Of a stretch of DNA of 64,000 bases, positions 46,965-55,659 are shown in pieces (position 1 is the stretch's first letter; every line of letters begins with the position of its first letter). The translations under genes and the position numbers were made by a program. The DNA lies in the NCBI GenBank assembly GCA_963746255.1, contig CAVVAJ010000001.1, positions 186,001-250,000 on the forward strand, in the 5' to 3' direction. This stretch comes from DAOVXM01 sp963746255 (GTDB lineage: Bacteria > Chloroflexota > Anaerolineae > Anaerolineales > UBA4823). The notes under the pieces are model-generated. The model did not search any database. It saw only the letters and a program-made list of their open reading frames with translations, and was not told the origin of the DNA.

Positions 46965-47246
46965 TTATTCGTCGTCCGCCCAGACCGTCACCAGACAATG
47001 GCGTGGCCCAACCTCCAGCCGGATTAACGGTGATTCGCCTACCACACCCGCTCCCGCTAGCGCCTGCCTGTACTCCGCCTGGGTCGGGCAGCCATATACC
47101 CGGGACATGTTGAAATACACATAACCCTTCGCCACTTTCAGGTCTATACGCAACCCATCTTTGGTGTTGCAGCGCTGCACACAGCCGGGATAGCCGCGCG
47201 CAAACCGTATCATTTCCTGCAGCGATTCAGCCAGATCCGTCGCCAT
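46965..47246 (-). CDS. small protein of the replication-type cassette, unknown function
   Basis: 93 aa, no signal, mixed alpha/beta. 'YPGCVQRCNTKDGLRIDLKV' lies at its centre, and 'CPTQAEYRQALAGAGVVGES-PLIRLEVG' resembles a segment with a helix then strand. Its start overlaps the end of the loader-like gene by 37 bases, so it is co-translated with it. A fragment with the same 'DGLRIDLKV' core lies at 8.67 kb. I do not recognise a family. Confidence 0.6.
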   Translation of the reverse strand: MATDLAESLQEMIRFARGYPGCVQRCNTKDGLRIDLKVAKGYVYFNMSRVYGCPTQAEYRQALAGAGVVGESPLIRLEVGPRHCLVTVWADDE

Positions 47247-47680
47247 CGTCCTGCCTTACCGCGTTGATCTCCTGGTAAGCCTTCAGCTTTTTTATGGATT
47301 CTCTCCGTCCCATATCCTCTGCCGGCTTGCTCAAATTGGTCGGCGAGCTGCTCCCACGTCTCTTCGTCCAGGATCCCTTGCGGGAAAAACAGGTGCTCAA
47401 GGTGGACCGCTTCACCGCGCAGGCTGTCTACCTGCGGTTCCGGCAGCTCCCAGAACCGGCTCGTCCCAGCCACCTTGGCCGCGGCTTGTCTCAGCTCCGA
47501 GATCTTCGGGAACCAGTTGGCTTTCACAAGGTACTCCTCCACTGCTCTCTTTAACACGTATCCTGGTATATCGGCCAGCATCTCGACGTACAGGTCCAAA
47601 GTCTCCCGTGTCCTTTCTACCCCCGGATAGGCGGATGTCAGTTTCTCAGGACAGTTCATGATTTCAGCCGTACTCGCCAT
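47210..47680 (-). CDS. helicase-loader-like replication protein (G39P-type architecture)
   Basis: 156 aa. The N-terminal half reads 'LTSAYPG', 'LDLYVEMLADIPGYVLKRAV-EEYLVKANWFPKISELRQA'. This is the order (catalogue of short helices, 'Y...L.d.p...l..Av........fpPtisElr') seen in phage G39P-like helicase loader/inhibitor proteins. The C-terminal half is acidic and likely flexible. ATG 47680 is preferred because GGAGGAG lies eight bases upstream; another ATG is six bases before. The start lies inside the out-read frame of the initiator gene, implying coupling. The assignment is by pattern only. Confidence 0.5.
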   Translation of the reverse strand: MASTAEIMNCPEKLTSAYPGVERTRETLDLYVEMLADIPGYVLKRAVEEYLVKANWFPKISELRQAAAKVAGTSRFWELPEPQVDSLRGEAVHLEHLFFPQGILDEETWEQLADQFEQAGRGYGTERIHKKAEGLPGDQRGKAGRWRRIWLNRCRK

Positions 47681-47885
47681 GGACATACTCCTCCCGCATG
47701 ATTGCCAGTGCTTCCAACCCCGTGGCAGGTTTACTCTTCCAGCAGAAGCGGCAGCCCTCTGGTCCGCCGCGAGCGTACAGCTCGAGGATGCCCGAGATGT
47801 TCTTGGGGTTCCAGCGGTGCATCTGCCAGTGTTCCAGCGTCGCCTGCTAGCGCGCCAGGTCCTGCACCTCGGCAGCGATCGCTTC

Positions 47886-48782
47886 CTACTGGGCTTGGTT
47901 GGGGCGTAGTCCCTGTGTTTGCCGGTAGGTCCTGACCGCCTCCTTTTCCAGATTTCCGGAATCTGATCCAGTTTTCTGGAACCGTGCCTCTCTTAATACC
48001 TCCTCTTGATTAATATTAATCAAAGGCTTTAAAGAGAGGGCGTGATTCCAGTTTTCTGGACTGGGCAGAGGGTTTCCGTCCAGACTTCTGGACTCCAGGC
48101 GTGTTTGTGATGAGAATTCGGGCTGCTCCTCGTTATCAATCCAGTTTTCTGGACCGAACGATGACTTATCGTCCAGTTTTCTGGACTTGATAGCAGTTTC
48201 CTGTTCCAGTTTTTTGGATTCGAGTCCAGATAATTGGTCCACATTATTGGACTGATCCGGGCTTCCTGAATGGAGTCCAGTTTCCCGGTTCAGTTTTTCG
48301 GAATAGTCCGGTTTACCGGATTCAATTCCAGATTGCTGGTCTAGATTTTTGGACTGAATAGTTGAGGTTGGACTCGTGTCATGTATTCTCTGCTCAATAT
48401 TCCGATTACCTGGACTGGCTGTTGGTTCATTTTCCCGTTTTCTGGACTGTAGTCCGATTTTCTGGTCCAATCTTCCGGAATAGTCCAGTTTTCCGGAAGC
48501 CAGCCCTGCTGGAAAGGAAAGCACCAGCTGGCGGCGCGCGGCAAAGTGCCAATCGACCAACTCCGCCCGGCGCAGTACGGTCATGTGCGAGTACAGCGTC
48601 GAACGCGACTTGCCTGTATATATCACCAGCTCCGGGATGCTGACCGGCGCGCTCTCCGGCCTGCCCCCGACCAGGACCCGCAGCAGCATCCAGGTATGGA
48701 AGCTAGCCGGGTTGATGGAGGTGTGCATGAGCACCGCCACTGGGACAACTACCATACAGTTATTCAGGTTCGTTTCGTTCAT
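47886..48782 (-). CDS. helix-turn-helix replication-initiator-like protein with palindrome-rich gene body
   Basis: 298 aa to the first TAG. Residues about 15-95 form a winged helix-turn-helix ('SIPELVIYTGKSRSTLYSHM-TVLRRAELVDW'). Residues about 95-260 are hydrophilic 17-aa repeats (SGKPDYSEKLNRETGLH, SGSPDQSNNVDQLSGLE) that mirror a palindrome array in the DNA. After TAG (47888-47886) the frame stays open for 12 codons to a second TAG (47849-47847). It then stays open for 60 more ('HRWNPKNISGILELYARGG', 'CRFC') to TGA at 47664, overlapping the loader-like gene. HTH, internal repeats and a following loader resemble lambda O/P. An alternative is an ordinary regulator that has decayed. Confidence 0.6.
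   Translation of the reverse strand: MNETNLNNCMVVVPVAVLMHTSINPASFHTWMLLRVLVGGRPESAPVSIPELVIYTGKSRSTLYSHMTVLRRAELVDWHFAARRQLVLSFPAGLASGKLDYSGRLDQKIGLQSRKRENEPTASPGNRNIEQRIHDTSPTSTIQSKNLDQQSGIESGKPDYSEKLNRETGLHSGSPDQSNNVDQLSGLESKKLEQETAIKSRKLDDKSSFGPENWIDNEEQPEFSSQTRLESRSLDGNPLPSPENWNHALSLKPLININQEEVLREARFQKTGSDSGNLEKEAVRTYRQTQGLRPNQAQ
47946..48497. repeat. array of about twenty 14-bp palindromes (candidate iterons/origin)
   Basis: The consensus is TCCAGTTTTCTGGA, a 5-bp stem with a 4-base centre. Copies start at 47947, 47967, 48047, 48079, 48140, 48172, 48205, 48225, 48238, 48256, 48276, 48289, 48307, 48327, 48340, 48401, 48433, 48453, 48466 and 48484. Spacings of 20, 13 and 18 recur, giving a 51-bp higher-order unit. 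Several copies carry paired changes that keep the stem (TCCGG..CCGGA). Within the unit the palindromes fall in different reading frames of the gene, so DNA-level selection is the simplest reading. Confidence 0.8.
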
Positions 48783-49194
48783 CTCCGCTCATTGCATGGA
48801 AAAAGGCTGAGTACAGACGTAAATACCGTCTATGCGCAAAACCTGTCCAGGCTGCACAACTGCTGGGCAGAATTAGGGCGATTTCTCCACAAACGTTGGA
48901 TTACTCTAGCCCCTTCTATAACGCTAAAGGTGTGGATTTATTACCAGGAAGCGAAAACTCTAAGCGGAACTTCGTTCCCCTCTAAGTCCCCCGACCGTTA
49001 ACCGACACCGGCGTGGGTCTTACGCCTGCCTGCGTTGAGGGGTACGCCTCCACTTGGCAATCGGTTCCACGCCGGAGATCTACTCTAAGGATAGCAGAAA
49101 GACTATTATAGCACAAGTGTTCTAGGTCAGGAGTTTGAATATTTTAAGGTTGTTCGTTGGTTCCTACCTTCCAGTCCATAGGGAGAAATCCAAA
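48783..49194. other. upstream region of the cassette
   Basis: No gene recognised. It probably holds the promoter of the initiator-like gene. TATTATAGCACAAG near 49109 recalls the TACTACAGCACAAG element seen near 10.36 kb. Confidence 0.45.
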
Positions 49195-49245
49195 TAATGA
49201 ACGGACCCATCCCCCTTTTGGGGGATGACCGAGGTGGGGGTTTCC
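49195..49245. repeat. GC-rich repeat, right hairpin only
   Basis: CATCCCCCTTTTGGGGGATG-ACCGAGGTGGGGGTTTCCC matches the right arm of the paired-hairpin repeats; the left arm is absent. From 49246 to 49625 nothing further was recognised. Confidence 0.65.
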
Positions 49246-49625
49246 CAACGCATAATTCATATCACACAGGCTTGTTGACGTGCTTCTAGTCTTTTGCTAT
49301 AACTATATCGGGGTGAAATTTGGTGTAGCTTGCGGCAATCCTATGCATTACCGCCGGCGAGGGGGTGCCATCAATTTCAGGCCAACACCCATCCGGGCTG
49401 TTGGTAAAGGGTTCAACATCGGGCACTTCTGGGAGGTGAATTTGATCTTTCAGGAATCGTGTTTATGCCCGTGGCGGATTATCAGGTTCCAGGAAGACGA
49501 TATACGTAGTATTTCGCGAAAGAGAATCGGATAGCACGCGTATGGTTGGAACAGTGCATAAAGCTGTAAGCGTGTCAACCCGCTAGCTTAAATGACCGGA
49601 TCAAATTTGCCCTGGAGGAAACTTC

Positions 49626-50632
49626 ATGAATGCCATTGTATACACAGAATTCGGACCACCAGAGGTTCTTCAGCTCAAAGAGGTCGCAAAACCTACTCCC
49701 GAGGAGAATGAAATACTGATAAGAATACAAGCGGCATCGGTAGGTTATGGGGATCTATTAGCGCGAAATTTTAAAAATGTCTCCCCGCGAGATTTCAACA
49801 TGCCTTTCCCCCTCTGGCTCATATCGAAAGTTTATTTTGGAATCAGCAGCCCAAAAATAACCATACTGGGGAGTGAGTTTAGTGGGGAAATTGAATCGGT
49901 CGGCGTAGATGTGACACGATTTAGAGAAGGCGATCAAGTTTTTGGATATCTCGGTCAAAGCATGGGGGCTTATGCCGAGTATCTATGTATACCGGAGGAC
50001 GGGGTAGTAGCCATAAAACCAGCCAATATGACCTATGAGGAAGCCGCCGCCGTTCCGATGGGGGCAATAATGGCGTTGTTCTTGCTCAGAAAAGTAAATG
50101 TTCAGCGCGGGAAAAAGTCCTTATCAATGGCGCTTCTGGCGGGATAGGTTCAGCGGCAGTACAGATTGCCAAGTCCTTTGGGGCAGAAGTTACCGGAGTA
50201 TGCGGCACCCCGCGATTGGAATTCGTTAAATCGCTGGGAGCTGATAAGGTTATCGATTACACACAAGAGGATTTTACCCAAAGCGGTGAGAGCTATGATC
50301 TTATTTTTGACGTGTTGGGCAAAGGTTCGTTCGCAGGTGCTAAAAGCGCTCTAAAGATAAACGGGCGCTATCTCTATACCAGCTTCAAGATGAAACAGCT
50401 TTTTCAAATGCTGTGGACTTCTATGACGGGCAGCCAGAAAGTGATCTGTGCGATTGCACCTGGCAGTGTTGAAGATTTAATATCCGTCAAAGAGCTTATT
50501 GAGGTGGGGAAAATAAAAGTGATCATAGATAGAGACTTTCCGTTGGAACAGGCTGCCGAAGCCCACCAGTATGTCGAATCAGGACAGAAAAAGGCTCCGA
50601 TCGTTATAACTGTAGGCCATAACGGCGAGTAA
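49626..50632 (+). pseudogene. MDR-family NAD(P)-dependent oxidoreductase (quinone reductase-like), one frameshift
   Basis: The first frame gives 'MNAIVYTEFGPPEVLQLKEV' and the GroES-like domain ending 'MTYEEAAAVPMGAIMALFLL'. At a run of five A (50112-50116) one base appears to be missing. The next frame continues 'KVLINGASGGIGSAAVQIAK' (NADPH-binding loop) and 'SLGADKVIDYTQEDFTQSGE' to TAA at 50632. The joined 336 residues match the three relatives downstream. It lacks the Zn ligands of classical alcohol dehydrogenases. A homopolymer indel is easily a sequencing error. Confidence 0.85.
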
Positions 50633-50654
50633 GCTTGGTCGTTTGGAGGTAGAA

Positions 50655-51659
50655 ATGAAAGTGATTATCTGGACAGCATACGGACCACCGGAGGTACTTC
50701 AGCTCCAAGAGCTAGAAAAACCGATCCCCAAGGAGAATGAGGTGCTGATAAGAATCCATGCGACAACAGTAACCGCTGGAGACTGTGAGATGCGCAGCCT
50801 CAAGATGCCGCTGATGTTGGGGATTCCCATGCGCTTATACGCCGGTCCCAGGAAGCCCACAAGAATAAAAATCATCGGGCAGGAGTTCGCCGGCGAGATT
50901 GAAGCAGTTGGCAAAGAGGTGAAATTATTTAAACAAGGTGACCAGGTTTTTGGATCAACCGGATTTGGCACCGGCGCTTATGCTGAGTATATCTGTCTGC
51001 CTGAAACACCCCAAGAAATGGATGGACCGCTGGCATTAAAACCGGTCAATATGACGTATGAGGAAGCCGCTACCGTTCCTACTGGAGGACTCGAAGCCCT
51101 GCATTTCCTTAGGAAAGGAAATATCCAGCGCGGCGAATCTGTTCTGATTAATGGTGCCGGGGGAAGTATCGGTACGTATGGGATACAGCTCGCAAAGTAC
51201 TATGGCGCGGAAGTGACTGGTGTGGACAGCACGGAGAAATTAGACATGCTGCGCTCGATTGGTGCAGACCAGGTCATTGATTACACCCAAGAAGATTTCA
51301 CCAAAAACGGTCAGACCTATGATGTTATTTTTGATGTGGTAGGCAAGAGTCCGTATTCAGATAGTGTCAGATCGCTTAAGGGTAATGGACGCTATCTTTT
51401 AGCTAACCCCGGGATTTCACAGATGGTTCGAGCGGGATGGACTTCGAAGAGCAGCAGCAAGAAAGTAATTGTTGGAGCAGCAAGCCATAAGATTGAAGAT
51501 TTACTAACACTCAAAGAGCTGATTGAGGTGGGGGTGCTGAAATCGATCATCGATAGACGCTATCCGTTGGAACAAACTGCTAAAGCCCACCGCTACGTCG
51601 AAACCGGACGTAAAAAAGGAAATGTAGTCATCATTGTGGAACATAATAACAATACTTAA
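50655..51659 (+). CDS. MDR-family NAD(P)-dependent oxidoreductase (quinone reductase-like)
   Basis: 334 aa. 'MKVIIWTAYGPPEVLQLQEL' opens the GroES-like catalytic domain, followed by 'VLINGAGGSIGTYGIQLAKY' (Rossmann loop, about 165-185) and 'SIGADQVIDYTQEDFTKNGQ'. No zinc ligands are seen. ATG 50655 follows GGAGGTAGAA. It is the second of four paralogues in this cluster. Enzymes of this kind reduce quinones or enones with NADPH. Confidence 0.9.
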   Translation: MKVIIWTAYGPPEVLQLQELEKPIPKENEVLIRIHATTVTAGDCEMRSLKMPLMLGIPMRLYAGPRKPTRIKIIGQEFAGEIEAVGKEVKLFKQGDQVFGSTGFGTGAYAEYICLPETPQEMDGPLALKPVNMTYEEAATVPTGGLEALHFLRKGNIQRGESVLINGAGGSIGTYGIQLAKYYGAEVTGVDSTEKLDMLRSIGADQVIDYTQEDFTKNGQTYDVIFDVVGKSPYSDSVRSLKGNGRYLLANPGISQMVRAGWTSKSSSKKVIVGAASHKIEDLLTLKELIEVGVLKSIIDRRYPLEQTAKAHRYVETGRKKGNVVIIVEHNNNT

Positions 51660-51701
51660 CAAGTGGTTGCGACTGAATCAAAACAATCTAGTAGGAAACA
51701 C

Positions 51702-52607
51702 ATGAAAGCGATTGTATGCACAAAATACGGACCAGCGGAGGGTCTGCAGCTCCAAGAGGTCGGTAAACCTATTCCAAAGAAGGATGAGATACTGGTAAGA
51801 GTTCATGCAACAACAGTAACATCCGGGGACGTGATACTTCGAAGTCTCGCATTCCCTCTCAGAATAGTGTTTGGTCTCGTGTTTGGTCTCGGGAAAAATA
51901 AAATACTGGGACATGAGTTAGCCGGGCAAATTGAAGCAGTAGGCAAAGAAGCAAAACGATTCAGGGTAGGTGACCAGGTTTTTGCATCTGCCGGTTCTAG
52001 AGGGGGTGCATATGCTGAGTACATATGTCTGCCGGAAGACGGGATGGTAGCAATAAAACCGGCCAATATGTCTTTTGAGCAGGCAGCCGCCGTTCCTGTT
52101 GGGGGAAATACCGCCTTGCATATTCTTCGAAAAGGAAATATCCAGCGCGGACAAAAAGTCCTTATCTATGGAGCTTCTGGAAGTGTAGGTACTTATGCGG
52201 TACAGCTTGCTAGGTACAATGGGGCCGAAGTGACCGGGGTATGTAGTACCACGAATTTAGAGATGGTGAAATCTCTGGGAGCCGATCAGGTAATTGATTA
52301 CACTCAAGAGGATTTTTCCCAAAGCGGTCAGACTTATGATGTTATTTTTGACGCGGTCGGCAAGACTTCATCATCTGGTACCAAAAGATCTCTAAAGAAG
52401 AGAGGATTCTATCTTTCCGTTAAATCTTCCACGAGCGAAAAGACCGCAGATCTATACTTCCTCAAACAACTTATTGAGGCCGAGAAGATAAAAGCTGTCA
52501 TAGATAGACGCTATCCGTTGGAACAGACTGCCGAGGCGCACCGCTATGTCGAAAACGGACACAAAAAGGGTAATGTAGTCATAACTGTGGGGCATAAAAA
52601 CAAATGA
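51702..52607 (+). CDS. MDR-family NAD(P)-dependent oxidoreductase (quinone reductase-like)
   Basis: 301 aa, shorter than the paralogue before it because the segment after 'SLKKRGFYLSVKSSTSEKTA' is contracted. 'MKAIVCTKYGPAEGLQLQEV' is the start and 'VLIYGASGSVGTYAVQLARY' the NADPH loop. ATG 51702 is preferred to an upstream in-frame start because the family start motif begins there. It lies 42 bases after the previous gene, likely in the same transcript. Confidence 0.88.
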   Translation: MKAIVCTKYGPAEGLQLQEVGKPIPKKDEILVRVHATTVTSGDVILRSLAFPLRIVFGLVFGLGKNKILGHELAGQIEAVGKEAKRFRVGDQVFASAGSRGGAYAEYICLPEDGMVAIKPANMSFEQAAAVPVGGNTALHILRKGNIQRGQKVLIYGASGSVGTYAVQLARYNGAEVTGVCSTTNLEMVKSLGADQVIDYTQEDFSQSGQTYDVIFDAVGKTSSSGTKRSLKKRGFYLSVKSSTSEKTADLYFLKQLIEAEKIKAVIDRRYPLEQTAEAHRYVENGHKKGNVVITVGHKNK

Positions 52608-52659
52608 CGCCCTGTACCGCAGAAACTTCGCCATTTATTTATACAAGGAGATGATTGAT

Positions 52660-53037
52660 ATGGAAGATGTGAAGATAAAGCTATCAGCATTATGGGTATC
52701 TCTGATGTTAACTTATCTTTTGGGAGACGTACTGCGAATATTTAGCGGCGACTTTGAAGCTGGAGAAGTAGGCGGACTGCAAGTATCTCAGGAACTGTAT
52801 TTGGGAATGGCAATATTGATGGTGATTCCGGTTGTTATGGTATTCCTGTCCCTGACGTTGAAGTATCCTGTGAATCGCTGGGCCAACATCATCGTACCCA
52901 TCATCTTTTTTGTCTTTAATCTCATTGGACTGCCTACCTACCCTTCTGCTTATGACAAATTTTTGATCATCGTCGGGCTTGTGTTTAATATGCTGACGGT
53001 TTGGTACGCCTGGAAGTGGCCTGAAAAAGCAGCATGA
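52660..53037 (+). CDS. DUF6326-family membrane protein
   Basis: 125 aa with four hydrophobic helices. 'KLSALWVSLMLTYLLGDVLRIFSGDF' and 'NRWANIIVPIIFFVFNLIGLPTYPSAYDKFLI' are typical of DUF6326. AAGGAG lies nine bases before ATG 52660; a closer ATG at 52651 overlaps the ribosome site. It is interleaved with MDR genes, suggesting co-expression. Function unknown. Confidence 0.75.
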   Translation: MEDVKIKLSALWVSLMLTYLLGDVLRIFSGDFEAGEVGGLQVSQELYLGMAILMVIPVVMVFLSLTLKYPVNRWANIIVPIIFFVFNLIGLPTYPSAYDKFLIIVGLVFNMLTVWYAWKWPEKAA

Positions 53038-53166
53038 GTCGATTCCATCTTTATTTTTTGATACCACTCAGAGGGAATGAAGTCGTAACTGTCGACCATA
53101 ACGACAAGATCTAATAGTACGTAGTCATCATTATCTGGAAATCGATTATCAGAGAGGAAGGGCACT

Positions 53167-53616
53167 ATGACAAAGGAAGATTTCTTAACCGTACGTTGGA
53201 ATAATATCCTAACACTTGCGCTGGGAATCCCCGCGCTGCTCTATGTCATATACGCTTTTTCCAGCTCGCTTTGGACACAAAGGGCTGGTTTGATCGGGCT
53301 CTCGATTATCGGGGTGCTTTATTGACTGGTTCTGGAGGGACATACCGCCGCGCGGTTCGCGTGGCTTCGCGAAAACTCGACTAACTACGTTTCAGTCAAA
53401 CAGGGCACCACCCACCCGCTCAACCTGATTAGGATGGCTTATAACGCTGCCTTCTGGTTTTTTTTGCTGCCCTTTTTTACAGCGATCGACTACAGCACCG
53501 GCTTTATCGTGTTTAGCATAATTATTTTTGTAAGGCTCGCCATAAACCTGTATACAAACAATGCCCTGGAGCTCACGCCGGCACAGTACGAAGGTTTTCC
53601 CTTCCGAATTCCATGA
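53167..53616 (+). pseudogene. integral membrane protein with internal TGA
   Basis: The frame from ATG 53167 reads 'NNILTLALGIPALLYVIYAF' and 'GLIGLSIIGVLY'. It meets TGA at 53323-53325 where Trp would fit (VLY-W-LVLEGHTAARFAW), then continues in frame with two more helices ('FFLLPFFTAIDYSTGFIVFS') to TGA at 53616. The joined product is 149 residues with four helices. I do not recognise a family. A single TGG-to-TGA change is the simplest explanation. Confidence 0.6.
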
Positions 53617-53771
53617 ATAGTTGAAAGATAAAACCGACACCAACTGCGGGCAGGTGATAAGTCAAGCCTTCAAGGTGTTTTTTCCCGATACACTTTGTAG
53701 GGTTTTGTAGACTTTTTTTTAGTGAACTTTATTAATAATTTCCGGATCAAATTAACCCCGGAGGATACTTT

Positions 53772-54762
53772 ATGAAAGCGATCGTAAACACAGAATACGG
53801 ATCACCGGATGTTCTTCATCTCGAAGAGCTGGAAAAACCTACCCTAAAGGACGATGAAGTACTGGTAAAAGTTCATGCGGCCTCTGTAAATGCATATGAC
53901 TGGCATCTCCTGACTGCTGACATATTTCTGGTTCGCCTAATGGGCGGCGGGCTGCTCAAACCCAAAAACACGATACTCGGCGCGGACATAGCGGGGCGGG
54001 TTGAAGAGGTTGGCAGAAACGCAAAGCAGTTTCAGCCAGGCGATGAGGTGTTCGGGGATATCTCCGCATATGGTAATGGCGGTTTTGCCGAGTATGTATC
54101 TGTTCCTGAAAGTGCTTTGGTGCTGAAACCGGCCAATCTATCGTTTGAGGAAGCAGCGGCAGTACCAATGGCGGCCACTCACTGCCCTGCAGGGTCTGCG
54201 CGATCAAGGGCAAATTCAGCCCGGGCAAAAGGTTTTGATCAACGGGGCGTCTGGGGGAGTGGGGACGTTTGCGGTGCAGATTGCCAAATCGTTCGGCGCT
54301 GAAGTCACAGCCGTGTGCAGCTCGGGGAAGTTGGACCTGGCGCGCTCGCTTGGGGCAGATCATGTTATTGACTACACTAAAGAAGATTTCACCCAAAATG
54401 GGCAGCAGTATGACCTGATTCTTGCTGTAAACGGATATCATCCGATTTCAGCCTATAAGCGTGCTTTAGCTCCCAAGGGCATCTATGTCATGGCCGGAGG
54501 TTCCACAACTCAAATTTTCCAGGCCATGTTCCTGGGAGCATTGATGTCCATAACCGGGGGCAAGAAAATGGGCAGTGTATCGGCGAAACTAAACCAAAAA
54601 GATTTGGCTCTTCTCAAAGAGCTTCTGGAAGCGGGCAAAGTCGTCCCTGTTATCGATAAATGTTACCCGTTGAGTGAGACCCCTGAAGCTCTCCGGTATC
54701 TTGGGCAAGGACACGCCAAAGGAAAAGTTGTCATAACTGTGGTAACTAACGACAATACTTAG
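53772..54762 (+). pseudogene. MDR-family oxidoreductase, one frameshift
   Basis: The first frame runs from 'MKAIVNTEYGSPDVLHLEEL' to 'FEEAAAVPMAAT'. One extra base near 54176-54182 shifts it. The next frame continues 'TALQGLRDQGQIQPGQKVLI', 'GASGGVGTFAVQIAKSFGAE' and 'DYTKEDFTQNGQ' to TAA at 54762. Full length would be about 330 aa, like the other three paralogues. GGAGGATACTTT precedes ATG. Confidence 0.85.
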
Positions 54763-54767
54763 CAACA

Positions 54768-54995
54768 ATGCCAAAAGGGCCAGTGGTGGCCGGGCGCGCC
54801 ACCGCTGGCGACCATCTTTTCAATTTCGCGTGGGGACATGGCGGGCAGCTGATTGTCCTGCTGGATAAGCTCGACATGATTGTCGTCACGACCGCAAGCC
54901 CGCTGAACGACATACCGCCGACGGAAGGCTGGAAATACGAAAAGACGGTCATTGATCTGGTGGGCATGTTCATCAAATCCTTACCGAAGGAGTGA
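54768..54995 (+). pseudogene. serine hydrolase (beta-lactamase family) C-terminal fragment
   Basis: 'FNFAWGHGGQLIVLLDKLDMIVVTTA' followed by 'EGWKYEKTVIDLVGMFIKSLP' is the HxG-type C-terminal motif and last helix of class-C beta-lactamase/esterase-like proteins. Only the last 70 or so residues are present. SxxK and YxN are absent, so the gene is truncated at its 5' end. Confidence 0.65.
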
Positions 54996-55189
54996 GTGAC
55001 ATCGCGGCTGGCTAAGACGCGCTGGAGCCAACTTTGCCAGCCATTGGATACCGTCTGTTGATACTGCTCGTGGGCTTCCCAAGCGGTTCAACTCACTGCC
55101 GGTAGACATCGTTAACCATATATAATATCGTATTTCGAGTTATCACGCCGAACGATGGGGAGTTTTCCGTTAAGCTCCTGGGAGGTCAG

Positions 55190-55558
55190 ATGGGCTCCAA
55201 TCCAATTAACCTGGCAGTTCGTTTTGTTCTTGAGGTAGCCGGCCTTATCGTATTGGGGTGGTGGGGCTGGAATCAGGCTGAAGGAATTTTAAGGTTCGTA
55301 CTGGCCTTTGGCATTCCCCTGCTTGCCGCAGTGTTATGGGGGACATTCGCCGTCCCAGACGACCCAAGCCGGTCAGCAGAGGCTAAAGTTCCAGTGCCCG
55401 GGATTGTGCGCCTGCTGCTCGAGCTTACGTTTTTCGCTGCGGCGATCTGGGCGCTCTTTGCGATGGGGGTAACGATGTTGGGCTGGATATATGGGATCGC
55501 CGTATTCGTCCATTATCTAATTTCATACGATCGTATTGCATGGCTGGTTCGGCAGTAA
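55190..55558 (+). CDS. YrdB/DUF2568 membrane protein
   Basis: 122 aa with four hydrophobic helices. 'NLAVRFVLEVAGLIVLGWWG', 'FGIPLLAAVLWGTFAVPDDP' and 'RLLLELTFFAAAIWALF' are the DUF2568 (YrdB) pattern. Function unknown. GGGAGGTCAG lies just before the ATG. Confidence 0.8.
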   Translation: MGSNPINLAVRFVLEVAGLIVLGWWGWNQAEGILRFVLAFGIPLLAAVLWGTFAVPDDPSRSAEAKVPVPGIVRLLLELTFFAAAIWALFAMGVTMLGWIYGIAVFVHYLISYDRIAWLVRQ

Positions 55559-55659
55559 CGATGTGTCCTTGGCTACCCCGGGTAACATCTCGCTGAAGCG
55601 GAAGCAGTGCCGTCAGGTGCCTGAACCCATCGAGTTGGAGAAAAGGTGTTGATAGGTAT

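Noticed and set aside
47946..48497. CRISPR array
   Set aside because: The repeat is only 14 bp, palindromic, with irregular 4-66 base gaps and inside a coding frame; there are no unique spacers of constant length and no cas genes.
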